Position numbers and translations under genes: made by a program. Of a DNA stretch of 64,000 nucleotides, positions 46,037 to 55,385 are shown in pieces. The stretch is from positions 92,189 to 156,188 of the forward strand of contig JANWJS010000028.1 in assembly GCA_025451845.1 (NCBI GenBank), given 5' to 3'. The stretch is from Steroidobacteraceae bacterium (GTDB lineage Bacteria > Pseudomonadota > Gammaproteobacteria > Steroidobacterales > Steroidobacteraceae). Each line of letters begins with the position of its first letter. Position 1 is the first letter of the stretch. The notes under the pieces were generated by a model. That model searched no databases, was not told the origin of the DNA, and saw only the letters and a program-made list of their open reading frames with translations.

Positions 46037-46588
46037 TTAATAGGCGATCCGCAGCACGCTCGCAGGACCGTACCTCGGGACCGTGACCACCCAGACGGCG
46101 CGCTGCCCCTCAGGAGCTTTCACCTCTTGTCCGCTCAGCACCTGGATGAGGTCGGGGATGGTTGCGTCAGGGCAGACGACCAGGACGTTGTCGCCCCCGT
46201 GCTCGCCCATGATCTGCTCTGCGATTCCATTCGCATCGGCGCTGCTGAGAGTCGCCGGCTGCTTGCCGAGGGATTGCGCCAGCGGCGCGGCCGTCTGCTT
46301 CGCCGCACGGCTAGGGCTAACGTAGATCACTGCTAGGCCGTCGGGCCCATTGGCCGCCGCGAACTGCTGGGCGAGCTGCTGCGCCTGCTGCTCACCTGCG
46401 GCCGAGAGCGGCGGATCGTCGATCGTGCCCAGCTCCTCGCTCGCCGGCGGGACGATGACCACGATGGTGTTATCGGCCGACTCGTGCAGGCCGAGCCCCA
46501 CGCCGAGAACAGCCAGCCCCGCCAGCAGGATCAGCCAGACAGGGGTGAGAAAAGGGCGGCGGCGGCGGGTGATGGCGGGGGGGCCCAT
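46037..46588 (-). CDS. membrane-anchored histidine-phosphatase-like protein lacking catalytic motifs
   Basis: TM helix then NTIVVIVPPASEELGTIDDPPLSAAGEQQAQQLAQQF, YVSPSRAAKQTAAPLAQSLG, DNVLVVCPDATIPDLIQVLSG. Confidence 0.65.
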   Translation of the reverse strand: MGPPAITRRRRPFLTPVWLILLAGLAVLGVGLGLHESADNTIVVIVPPASEELGTIDDPPLSAAGEQQAQQLAQQFAAANGPDGLAVIYVSPSRAAKQTAAPLAQSLGKQPATLSSADANGIAEQIMGEHGGDNVLVVCPDATIPDLIQVLSGQEVKAPEGQRAVWVVTVPRYGPASVLRIAY

Positions 46589-46814
46589 GGCAGAGAGGAT
46601 TCCGGTGAGGCGCGGATGCTGAGGCTTGCATATGGTAGCGACGTGGCAGGCTCCAGGGGAAACGTGCTTGCCGTCACATTTGCCGGGCAGGCGAGGCATC
46701 CAGGACCGCCTCCCCCTCCCCCGGACCCTGCCGTTGCGCCAGGCTCCACAGTTTTCGCCCCGCGCAATTCTGTAACATCCCTGTCCGGTGAGGGGAGTGC
46801 CCTCGGGGGGTCAA

Positions 46815-47852
46815 ATGCGCACAGGTGGGCAGACCACCGTCATAAAGCGAGTCCTGGAGCGTCGCGCACAGCAGCCTTCGGCGATTCAGGAAGACACCAC
46901 GGCCACGATCGCAGTCATGCTACGCGTGCTGCCGCCGCCGCGCGCGCTCGTCGCGATCGCTGATGCCGGGATCCTCAAGGACTTCGTCAGACGCATTCCG
47001 CCCGACATGCTCGAAGTCGAGACGGCCACCAATGAGTCTGAGGCGCTCGTCAGCCTGGTAACGGAATTTCGCTCCGTGGTCGTGACGGACAGCACCGAGC
47101 TCATCCGCAGGGTGCGGTCGCAGCAGTCCGCGCGCGCGCCCTACATCGTTTTCGTCCCCCCGCTCGACGAGTCCCGCGAGCGCGAGGCGGGTCTCGAGGC
47201 CGGCGCAGACGACTGCGTGGGCCGGCGTGCCTCGGATCGTGAGGTGTGTGCGCGACTCGGCGCGGCGCGGCGCATCGCAGAGCTCGAATCCGTTCTGCGC
47301 ATCGCGCTCGTAGAGAATCGCAAGCTTTCGACGACGGACGATCTAACACGCGTCGCAAGCCGACGGTTCTTCAGCAAGAATTTTCCCCGTGAAGTGGATC
47401 GTGCGGCTCGCTACGGCAGGCCGCTGTCGCTAATCCTCTGCGACATCGATTATTTCAAGAACGCCAATGACACGCTGGGCCACGCCGGCGGGGATGAGAT
47501 CCTGCGGCAATTCGGCACGCGGTTGCAGGAGTCTTTGCGCCGCGGCGTCGACTGGGTCGCGCGCATCGGCGGCGAAGAATTCGCGGTGGTGCTGCCCGAA
47601 ACACCATACGATCATGCGTTGGATGTCGCACGCAAGCTGCGGGCGGGTGTTGCCAACAGGTCTTTCAAGGTGAATGGCCGAGACGTCGAGGTCACTGCGA
47701 GCTTCGGACTATGCGGGCTCGATCGCGTGCCGGTCGGCGAGCGCAAGCTCGCGGAGCAACTGCTCAAAGTAGCCGACGCCGCGCTCTATCGCAGCAAGAA
47801 CTCCGGCCGCAATCGCGTCACCGCCACGATGCTGCCTGCGCGCTCACGCTGA
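46815..47852 (+). CDS. diguanylate cyclase (GGDEF) with degenerate receiver-like N-terminus
   Basis: LILCDIDYFKNANDTLGHAGGDEILRQF and ARIGGEEFAVVLPE. Confidence 0.9.
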   Translation: MRTGGQTTVIKRVLERRAQQPSAIQEDTTATIAVMLRVLPPPRALVAIADAGILKDFVRRIPPDMLEVETATNESEALVSLVTEFRSVVVTDSTELIRRVRSQQSARAPYIVFVPPLDESREREAGLEAGADDCVGRRASDREVCARLGAARRIAELESVLRIALVENRKLSTTDDLTRVASRRFFSKNFPREVDRAARYGRPLSLILCDIDYFKNANDTLGHAGGDEILRQFGTRLQESLRRGVDWVARIGGEEFAVVLPETPYDHALDVARKLRAGVANRSFKVNGRDVEVTASFGLCGLDRVPVGERKLAEQLLKVADAALYRSKNSGRNRVTATMLPARSR

Positions 47853-47943
47853 GCGCCACGACCTGATCAATCGTTGTCCATGCTGACGCAAGCCCTTGCT
47901 GCGGCAACGGCTTTGCGCCGGCTGTGCCGCGGTGTGCACAGGG

Positions 47944-47966
47944 TTATTCACAAAATCTGTGGATAA
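47944..47966. promoter_or_regulatory. pair of facing DnaA-box-like sequences
   Basis: TTATTCACA-AAATC-TGTGGATAA; second arm is an exact TTATCCACA complement. Confidence 0.5.
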
Positions 47967-48037
47967 AATCACGGCTGGCAAGCGCGCGGGCATTGTGTGA
48001 GACTGGCCGCCCTTTCGCCACCCACTCGCGATTCTGC

Positions 48038-48523
48038 ATGGGGAACACTGCCAGCGAAAAGTGGTCCGCCGGCGCACGACCCTCCCGGGCGAGCGAAGAC
48101 GTGGGCGCTTCCGCGTCTGGTGCACTTCCCGAAGCATCGGCAGCGGGAGAGCCAGCGGAGCCCCTGGAGCGCGCGCGGCTGCAGGCGGAGGTCGCCCGGC
48201 AGCGCGTGCGGATCGCCAAAGAAGAGCTCAAGCGCGCCCGCAAGGGAGTGAAAGAGGCCAAACGCGAGGCCAGGCGGGCCCGAAAGCAGGCCGACGCCGC
48301 CCGCAAGGTGTGGAAGAAAGCACGCAAGGCACACCGCGCCAGTTCCCCTGCCGAAGCTTCGGCCGGCAAGCGGGCCGCGCGAACGCAAGCCGTGAAAGGC
48401 CCTGCCCGTGGGGGCAAGCGCAAGCACGCGCGTCGCGGAGCAGCCCGCAAAGCATCCAAGACCGAAGCGCCCCGTAGCCAGCCGGCCGGTAGCGCTGCCG
48501 CCACCCCTTCAAGCGAGACCTGA
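48038..48523 (+). CDS. Lys/Arg/Ala-rich coiled-coil basic protein
   Basis: ERARLQAEVARQRVRIAKEELKRARKGVKEAKREARRARKQADAARKVWKKARKAHR. Confidence 0.6.
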   Translation: MGNTASEKWSAGARPSRASEDVGASASGALPEASAAGEPAEPLERARLQAEVARQRVRIAKEELKRARKGVKEAKREARRARKQADAARKVWKKARKAHRASSPAEASAGKRAARTQAVKGPARGGKRKHARRGAARKASKTEAPRSQPAGSAAATPSSET

Positions 48524-48526
48524 GGC

Positions 48527-49093
48527 ATGCAAGAACAGTCCGCCTACCAGATGACGCCTCCTCCGGCGGGAGAGCCGGGGCGCTCCACGCGCCCTTCCAG
48601 CTCGCGGATGCTCGCGAGTTATCTTTCGGATATTGAGCTGCTCCTCGAAGAGCAGCGTTGGGAGCAAGCGCTGCGCGAGGCATTCGATCTGCCCCAGATC
48701 GCCGCCGCATTGAGCGACCCGCGCATGCGAGTCTCCGTCGACCGCGTGCAGGCCTGGTGCGAGCAATGGGTGAAGCACGGTGAGGAAGAACGAGCGGCTG
48801 ATCCGCGTATCGGCCGGATCAATCAGCTCGTCTGCGAGCGCGCTGAGCGCGCAAGTCTCGCGAATGAGTCGGTACCCGCCCTGGCGTTGCGGCGCCTGCG
48901 GCTGCATCGGTTGCAACGCACCCGCCAACGCGGCTTCAAGGCAGGCTCGCTGGCGCTGTTGGGTCCGGAAGCTGCGGATACAGCGCAAATCTGCACGAGC
49001 CTCGCCGACGCCGCTCGCCGCTGGTACGCGCAGAGCGCTTGTCACGACTCGGTCGTGCAGGCTAATCTGGCGCGGCTCGCCGTGCTGCGTTAG
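48527..49093 (+). CDS. hypothetical protein
   Basis: 188-aa ORF closely following the basic protein, same strand. Confidence 0.6.
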   Translation: MQEQSAYQMTPPPAGEPGRSTRPSSSRMLASYLSDIELLLEEQRWEQALREAFDLPQIAAALSDPRMRVSVDRVQAWCEQWVKHGEEERAADPRIGRINQLVCERAERASLANESVPALALRRLRLHRLQRTRQRGFKAGSLALLGPEAADTAQICTSLADAARRWYAQSACHDSVVQANLARLAVLR

Positions 49094-49101
49094 TTCTCGG
49101 G

Positions 49102-51186
49102 TCAGGTCTCCGACGACTTCAACACCATGGCTCCCGAGGCGACGAGCTTCATCTGCTCATCGCCCTCCAATGCCTTGCGCAACGCCTCGATCATCTGCTG
49201 GTCGATGCGGGCCGATTTCTCCGGCACGACCGGATAGCGCACCGCGCACTCCAGGCCATTGTCCGTCAGCCGCACTCGAACCTCCGGCACCGGGGCTGAC
49301 GTCTCGAATTCGATGAACCGCTGCGCGAGGTCATGCTGGCGCTGGATGGCCGCGCGGTACGTGTCGTACACCTTGTTGGCGGCGGACTGCAGCCCGCTGT
49401 AGGCCTTTTCGATGTTCGCCGTGGCGACAATCGTCAACGTCACGCTGTGCCAGAGATACTCCGCGCCGGGGATCTGCTTGAAGAGCGCCGTCGGCTGAAA
49501 AAGCACGGCATTGGAAAGCACCACCAGCCGGCCGGTCGAATGCAGGTCGGGGCCGGAGAGCTCCATGAGATAAATCCTGAGCAAGGAGATGTCGACCACA
49601 CGTCCCGTCACTCCGGAGATCGTGACGCGATCTCCGACCCGGACGCCATACCGCCCGATGAAAAAGAAGTACGCCACGATCGCCAGGATCACGTTCTGCA
49701 GCGCGACTGCGACTCCCGCCGTGACGAACCCCGCGTAGGTGGCGACCGAGCCGAACTGCGACACCAGACTGAAAGTCACCACCAGCGTGAGGGCGGCAGC
49801 GATGATGACGCGCCGCAGCACCACGAATGGCCGACGCCGCCTGGCATCCGGTAAATAGCGATAGATCGCTCGTTTCCAGATCGCCGACACGATGAGGACC
49901 GCGACGACCCAGCCGAGAAGTATGCCGAGGCGCAGGCCGATGTAGCTGGCGACGGCCGATTCCTGTGCGGCCAAGGCGTGGTTCCAATCCTCGAGTGTGG
50001 TTTGCGCGTCACTCAGGGTCAGCGCCTGCTCGCCGAGCGGCAGGATCACACCCGAGAGCTCCCGCAGCTGACCTGTAGCGGCCTCGATCACTTGTTGCTG
50101 CGCGCCGAGCTGCACTGTGTTGCCGGCGGTAATGGAGGCAAGTCCGCCCCCCACGAGCTGGCGCACGGTGACGAGGAGCCGCGAGCGCTTATCGGTGAGC
50201 TCGTTCTCGAGGCCAGTCGTGTCCTCGATGGCCGCCTCGAGCTGCACCCGATAGCCATGTAACGTGAACCACTGCCCGATGAGGGTCACGATACCGGCCG
50301 ACTGCGGTTGGAAGTTGACTGGCGCGGTCTTCGAGGCTGCGGGTGCTGAGCTCGTGTGGCCCGCCGATGAGGGCGCCGCCGCTTTCGACGACTGCGGCGC
50401 AGTGGCTGCGCCCTCCGGCCCCTCGCCCGATGCGAGCTCTGGAATCGACTTCTGATACGCCGCAAGTTGCGCTCGCAGACCTTTGGGTGGCTTACCCTGC
50501 CCGGCGATGGCGTTTTCCTGGAAATGGCGGAGCTGGTCGACATTGGACTGGATCTGCTGCACGAGCTGCAGCGCGGCCACGATGCCTGCGCGCTGCGCCG
50601 CAAGAGCGGCGCGCGCCTTGGCACCTCTCGTCCGCCGTAGCTGACCATCGACCTGCGCCATCTCCGATCTGAGCGTCGCCGCCCGCGAGGCAAGATTCAC
50701 CGCAGCCCGCTCGAGCTGCACGCCGGGGGTCGGCGCCGTCGATTGCGCCGAGGCGGCACCGCCGCCCGGGACCTTCGCGTTCTGTTTCTGCGCGCTGGCC
50801 TGAGCCTCACGGCCGAGAATGTCCTCGGCAGCCTTGCCGAATTCGAACGCCAGGTGGACCGCCGTGAGGGCCTGCTCCTGCAGCTCACTGCGGGCCAGCG
50901 GGTCCACTCCGGGAAGGTTGATCTGCTCCACCCCGGCCAAATCGCGGTACCAGTCGACGCTGTGGCGGACGTGCGCCAGTACGTCGGTCGCCGGGAGCGG
51001 CAGCAATGAGCTTGGCTTTGCCGGCGCAGGCTGCGAGGGACTGGCGCCCGTGGCTTTCGCCTGGCCAAGCGCCGGCGGGTGCGGCGTCGCCTGCGGTACT
51101 GCGGCGATGAGTGTGCATGGCAGTACGAGTGCTAGGGCGATCCCGGCGGCGAGCCAGGCTCGCCTCGTCATGGAGGTCGAGCTCAT
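49102..51186 (-). CDS. MscS-type mechanosensitive ion channel with large periplasmic N-terminus
   Basis: FVTAGVAVALQNVILAIVAYFFFIGRYGVRVGDRVTISGVTGRVVDISLLRIYLMEL; signal peptide. Confidence 0.9.
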   Translation of the reverse strand: MSSTSMTRRAWLAAGIALALVLPCTLIAAVPQATPHPPALGQAKATGASPSQPAPAKPSSLLPLPATDVLAHVRHSVDWYRDLAGVEQINLPGVDPLARSELQEQALTAVHLAFEFGKAAEDILGREAQASAQKQNAKVPGGGAASAQSTAPTPGVQLERAAVNLASRAATLRSEMAQVDGQLRRTRGAKARAALAAQRAGIVAALQLVQQIQSNVDQLRHFQENAIAGQGKPPKGLRAQLAAYQKSIPELASGEGPEGAATAPQSSKAAAPSSAGHTSSAPAASKTAPVNFQPQSAGIVTLIGQWFTLHGYRVQLEAAIEDTTGLENELTDKRSRLLVTVRQLVGGGLASITAGNTVQLGAQQQVIEAATGQLRELSGVILPLGEQALTLSDAQTTLEDWNHALAAQESAVASYIGLRLGILLGWVVAVLIVSAIWKRAIYRYLPDARRRRPFVVLRRVIIAAALTLVVTFSLVSQFGSVATYAGFVTAGVAVALQNVILAIVAYFFFIGRYGVRVGDRVTISGVTGRVVDISLLRIYLMELSGPDLHSTGRLVVLSNAVLFQPTALFKQIPGAEYLWHSVTLTIVATANIEKAYSGLQSAANKVYDTYRAAIQRQHDLAQRFIEFETSAPVPEVRVRLTDNGLECAVRYPVVPEKSARIDQQMIEALRKALEGDEQMKLVASGAMVLKSSET

Positions 51187-51190
51187 CCCC

Positions 51191-51520
51191 CTAGAATACG
51201 GAAGTCGCGGCGTAGAAGTCCTGCCAGGATCCGCCTATGGCCCGTCTGGCGGCGCCGGCGTGGCCGCTGCCGCGAGAGTTACGCGGCACCCCGGGGGTTG
51301 CCGCTTCGATCTTGAGGTCGAGGCCATGGAGGCGCGCCACCTCCATCCGGCTGAGAAGCAAGACGTGGGCGAGCGCCTTGCAATGCTCGCGCGCAACCTC
51401 ACATACGGCCAGAATATCGTCGGCGCGAGCCCCAGCCCGGTCGCTGCATGGCGTTCGCACGCCGAGGGGCAAGTGCGATTCGATACTCATGGCGGCGGAC
51501 TCCAGGCGGAGGAATTCCAT
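51191..51520 (-). CDS. hypothetical protein (uncertain ORF)
   Basis: 109-aa ORF immediately upstream of mscS-like gene, same strand. Confidence 0.3.
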   Translation of the reverse strand: MEFLRLESAAMSIESHLPLGVRTPCSDRAGARADDILAVCEVAREHCKALAHVLLLSRMEVARLHGLDLKIEAATPGVPRNSRGSGHAGAARRAIGGSWQDFYAATSVF

Positions 51521-51627
51521 CGCCCGATCGGGTTTCAGCTCTGCGATCGCGGAGGACGCTCGGCATTCGCTGCAGATCGGGAGTGCCGCCCCGGAGGGAG
51601 ACTCACCGCGGTAGTATAGGAGTCACG

Positions 51628-53058
51628 ATGAGCGGATATATTGACCTGAAGCTGTACATCGACGGCGAGTGGATCGGCACGGAGAAGCGCCGGACGCACC
51701 GCGTCGTCAATCCCGCGACCGGCGGATCTCTGGGCGAGTTGCCACTCGCCGATAACGCCGACCTGGAGCGCGCTCTCGCAGCCACGGAACGCGCGTTCCG
51801 GCAGTGGAAGCGCTCCACGTCCGAGGAGCGCTCCAAAGTCCTCAAGGGGGCGGCGCAGCTCATCCGGGAGCGTGTCGAGCACATTGCCCATGTGGCCACT
51901 CTGGAGGAAGGCAAGCCGCTGCGCGAGACCCGCGCGGAGACGCTCGCCGCCGCCAACCTCTTCGAGTTCTTCGGCGAGGAATGCCGCAGGGCTTACGGCA
52001 GAGTACTGGTGCGCCCCACCGGTACGCGCTCTCTGGTGGTCAAGGAGCCCATCGGCCCCGTTGCCGCTTTCGCGCCCTGGAACTTTCCCGTCATCAATCC
52101 GGCTCGCAAGCTCGCGGCGCCCATCGCAGCCGGCTGCTCGGTGATCCTGAAGCCCGCCGAAGAGTCTCCGGCCTCGGCAATCGAGCTGGTGCGCGCCCTG
52201 GTCGATGCCGGTCTGCCCGCGGGCGTGGCGCAGCTCGTCTTCGGGGTCCCGGACGAGGTGTCACGGCATCTTCTCGCTTCGCCGATCGTGCGCAAGCTGT
52301 CATTCACTGGCTCGACCGCCGTCGGAAAGCATCTGCTTGCGCTGGCGGCAGCCACCGTGAAGCGCACCACGATGGAGCTGGGCGGTCATGCGCCCGTCGT
52401 CGTCTTCGACGACGCGGACCTCGACCGCACGATCGAGCTGCTGGCCAGCGCGAAGTTTCGCAACGCCGGCCAGGTGTGCGTCTCGCCGACGCGCTTCTAC
52501 GTGCAGCAAGGTATCTACGACCGCTTCGTCACCGCCTTCACCCAACGGACTCGCAAAGTCGAGGTCGGAGACGGGCTCGTCGAGCGCCATCACATGGGCC
52601 CCATGGCGAACCCGCGCCGTCCGCAGGCCATGGAGGCGCTGATCGGCGATGCGGTGAGCCGCGGCGCGGCCCTGCGCGCCGGCGGCGAGCGCCACGGCAA
52701 GGAGGGTTTCTTCTATCAGCCGACCGTGCTGTCGGATGTGCCAGCGGGCTCGCGGATCATGACCGAGGAGCCGTTCGGTCCCGTGGCGGTCATCGCGCCG
52801 TTCGCCACGTTCGATGAGGCCGTCGAGCAAGCCAACCGCCTGCCCTACGGACTGGCCGCGTACGCCTTCACGGAATCCGGCAAGCGCGCCATGCTGATCG
52901 GCGACGCCCTGGAGGCAGGGATGGTCGGGATCAACTCCGTTGCGATGGCAGCTGCGGACGCGCCGTTTGGCGGCGTGAAGGAAAGCGGTCACGGGTCAGA
53001 GGACGGATTAGAAGGCCTGGAAGACTGTCTGGTGACGAAGGCCATTCATCAAGCCTGA
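51628..53058 (+). CDS. NAD(P)-dependent succinate-semialdehyde dehydrogenase family
   Basis: YIDGEWIG, FAPWNFPVINPARKLAAPIAAGCSVILKPAEESPASA, FTGSTAVGKHL, ELGGHAPVVVFDDADLD, NAGQVCVSPTRFYV. Confidence 0.92.
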   Translation: MSGYIDLKLYIDGEWIGTEKRRTHRVVNPATGGSLGELPLADNADLERALAATERAFRQWKRSTSEERSKVLKGAAQLIRERVEHIAHVATLEEGKPLRETRAETLAAANLFEFFGEECRRAYGRVLVRPTGTRSLVVKEPIGPVAAFAPWNFPVINPARKLAAPIAAGCSVILKPAEESPASAIELVRALVDAGLPAGVAQLVFGVPDEVSRHLLASPIVRKLSFTGSTAVGKHLLALAAATVKRTTMELGGHAPVVVFDDADLDRTIELLASAKFRNAGQVCVSPTRFYVQQGIYDRFVTAFTQRTRKVEVGDGLVERHHMGPMANPRRPQAMEALIGDAVSRGAALRAGGERHGKEGFFYQPTVLSDVPAGSRIMTEEPFGPVAVIAPFATFDEAVEQANRLPYGLAAYAFTESGKRAMLIGDALEAGMVGINSVAMAAADAPFGGVKESGHGSEDGLEGLEDCLVTKAIHQA

Positions 53059-53238
53059 TTCGTTGCGGAACGATTGCCTGCACCTCGCTCCTCTCGGCGG
53101 TGTCGTGCACCATGGCGCAGCCGCGTCCCGCTCGAATTGCCCGGTAAAGCGCGGCGTCGCGGCGATGCCTGACTTCCAAGTTGGCTGCTCGCTAGCCTAG
53201 CGCGGATGGGCCAGCGGCAGGCGATGTCCCTGTCCCGG

Positions 53239-53658
53239 TCAAAGCCTCGGGGTCCGTGTCGTGGCGTGATCGTGCTCATAAGCACGCTGACACACCGCGC
53301 AACGATTCGCTGTCGCATAGGCTTCGAGGCGCTCACGCTCGATCGGCTGACCACAGCTGACGCAGACACCGTACGTGCCTAGCGCTATGCGCCGCAGCGC
53401 GCGCTCCACAGCTCGGATTTCCTCCACGTCACGCGTGACCTGCGCGAGATTGACATCGACCAGCAGGTCAGCGAGAGACTGGTCCTCGAGATCGCTGACG
53501 CGGCCGGCAATATCGGCATAGCCTTCGTTGTCGGTACCTGTGAGCGCCTGACGCGTCTCGTCCCGCAACACGCACCATCTCTCCCGCAGCTTGTGCTCGA
53601 AACGGGAGTACTCGCTGGGCCTGCCGGCTCGACCGGGATCGTGTGTTTGCGATGCCAT
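53239..53658 (-). CDS. TraR/DksA family C4 zinc finger protein
   Basis: RRIALGTYGVCVSCGQPIERERLEAYATANRCAVCQRAYE. Confidence 0.9.
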   Translation of the reverse strand: MASQTHDPGRAGRPSEYSRFEHKLRERWCVLRDETRQALTGTDNEGYADIAGRVSDLEDQSLADLLVDVNLAQVTRDVEEIRAVERALRRIALGTYGVCVSCGQPIERERLEAYATANRCAVCQRAYEHDHATTRTPRL

Positions 53659-53856
53659 GGCCGGTTGCAGCAACCGCGATGCCCGCTACAGGCAGCGCGG
53701 GGCGCGCGATTTGCGGCGGGTATTCCGTTCCGGAGGCGCTTCGGCGGCCGCACCCACGGAGTCTATCGGATCCAAGGGTCGCAGGGCATAAGTCCCGTTT
53801 GCGCCAGCGGTAAACCGCTGGGGAGCTCACCTGGAGGCGCGTGGTACCATGCGCGG

Positions 53857-54735
53857 ATGCCTTTGCTCGTGACGGTCCTGCGCTACCTGCTTCCGTGGCA
53901 GTTCTCCCCGACCATCTTCATCACCTTTGCGATTACCATCGCGCTTTACGTGCGAGGAATGATGGCACTGGGGCGCGGCAACGATCGCGTTCGTTTCTGG
54001 CGGGCATTCACCTTCTTTCTTGGCGTCGCGCTCAGCTATGCGATGCTGCAGACCTATGTCGACTATCTGTCGGCGCACATGTTCTGGATCCATAGGTTCC
54101 AGCATCTCATCCTGCATCACATCGCTCCGGTGCTCATCGTCCTCGCGGAATCTGGCCGCGTCCTGCGTGCCGGTGTTCCTGCCAGGGTGCGGCAGATGCG
54201 CGTACCCGCGCGGATTCGCAGTCCGATTCAGCTCTTCTTCCGCTCGATTCAGCATCCTCTCATGGCACCGACCCTGTTCGTCGGTCTGATTTTTTTCTGG
54301 TTGACGCCGTCCATCCATTTCACGGCGATGATAGACACGCGCCGCTACGACCTGATGAACTGGAGCATGCTCGCGGACGGCCTCCTCTTCTGGTGGCTCA
54401 TGCTCGCGCCGCGCCAGGTTCAGGGAAGCGCGTCCGTCGGCTACGGCACGCGCCTCGTCATTCTCGCGCTCGTCGCCATTCCACAGCTCCTGCTCGGCGC
54501 TTACATCACCCTCCACGACACCAGCTTGTACGACATCTATGCGATCTGCGGCCGCGCCTGGGCCGTCGATCCGCTCTATGACCAGCAGATTGGCGGCCTC
54601 CTGACCTGGATCCCGGCTGCGATGATGTCCCTCGTCGGCATCCTGGTCGTTCTGCATCACATCCTGCACGATCCCGAGGCGACTACGCCGCGCAGACGTC
54701 TCGCGCGCTCCGTGCAGCCTGCTAGCAGCGGATGA
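53857..54735 (+). CDS. cytochrome c oxidase assembly protein (CtaG-like)
   Basis: YVDYLSAHMFWIHRFQHLILHHIAPVLIVL; PLMAPTLFVGLIFFWLTPSIHF; multiple TM. Confidence 0.85.
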   Translation: MPLLVTVLRYLLPWQFSPTIFITFAITIALYVRGMMALGRGNDRVRFWRAFTFFLGVALSYAMLQTYVDYLSAHMFWIHRFQHLILHHIAPVLIVLAESGRVLRAGVPARVRQMRVPARIRSPIQLFFRSIQHPLMAPTLFVGLIFFWLTPSIHFTAMIDTRRYDLMNWSMLADGLLFWWLMLAPRQVQGSASVGYGTRLVILALVAIPQLLLGAYITLHDTSLYDIYAICGRAWAVDPLYDQQIGGLLTWIPAAMMSLVGILVVLHHILHDPEATTPRRRLARSVQPASSG

Positions 54736-54751
54736 GTCAGGAGACCTCGGC

Positions 54752-55372
54752 GTGACACCAATCCCTCGCGGCGTAGCGCGGCGCCGGCGGGCCGCCTTGT
54801 CAGTGGCGGCTCTCATTCTCAGCGCCGCGCTCGCAGCCTGCGCGGGCAGCGGTCCGCCGTACACTCTGAAGAACATCACCGGCCTGGTGCAACCGCTCGA
54901 TTTCCACCTGACCAACCAGGACAATCAGGTGGTGACGGCCGGCGATTACCGGCACGACCTGGTGCTGCTCTACTTCGGCTATACGGAGTGTCCCGACGAG
55001 TGCCCGACGACGCTCACGACCCTCGCCAATGCCCTGCGTACCTTGGGGCCCGAGGCCTCACAGGTGAGGGTGCTCTTCGTCAGCGTCGATCCCCAGCGCG
55101 ATACGACGGCCGTGCTCAAACACTACGTCAATCACTTTGGCCCGGAGTTCGTCGGGCTGCGGCCCGACGAGGCAGAGCTGACCGACCTCAGCAAGCGCTA
55201 CCGCATCGCGTATCACTACGAGAAGCCGGACCCATACGGCAATTACGAGGTTGACCACAGCAACGCGGTTTTCATCTTCGATCGCGACGGGCGCGCGCGA
55301 CTGCTGGCGTTGTCGGACAACACGGCGCTGCAGGTCGCCTCGGATCTGCGGCGGCTTCTCACGAGCGGCTGA
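54752..55372 (+). CDS. SCO family protein
   Basis: LLYFGYTECPDECPTTLTTLANAL, LFVSVDPQRDT. Confidence 0.92.
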   Translation: MTPIPRGVARRRRAALSVAALILSAALAACAGSGPPYTLKNITGLVQPLDFHLTNQDNQVVTAGDYRHDLVLLYFGYTECPDECPTTLTTLANALRTLGPEASQVRVLFVSVDPQRDTTAVLKHYVNHFGPEFVGLRPDEAELTDLSKRYRIAYHYEKPDPYGNYEVDHSNAVFIFDRDGRARLLALSDNTALQVASDLRRLLTSG

Positions 55373-55385
55373 GAGAGCGACTCCG

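Noticed and set aside
47944-48528. 194-aa - strand ORF
   Set aside because: Mirror of the Lys/Ala-rich ORF; which strand is coding is not fully certain, but the + ORF has a coherent coiled-coil pattern and fits the following gene
53827-54924. 365-aa - strand ORF
   Set aside because: Antisense to the CtaG-like gene; low-complexity charged composition
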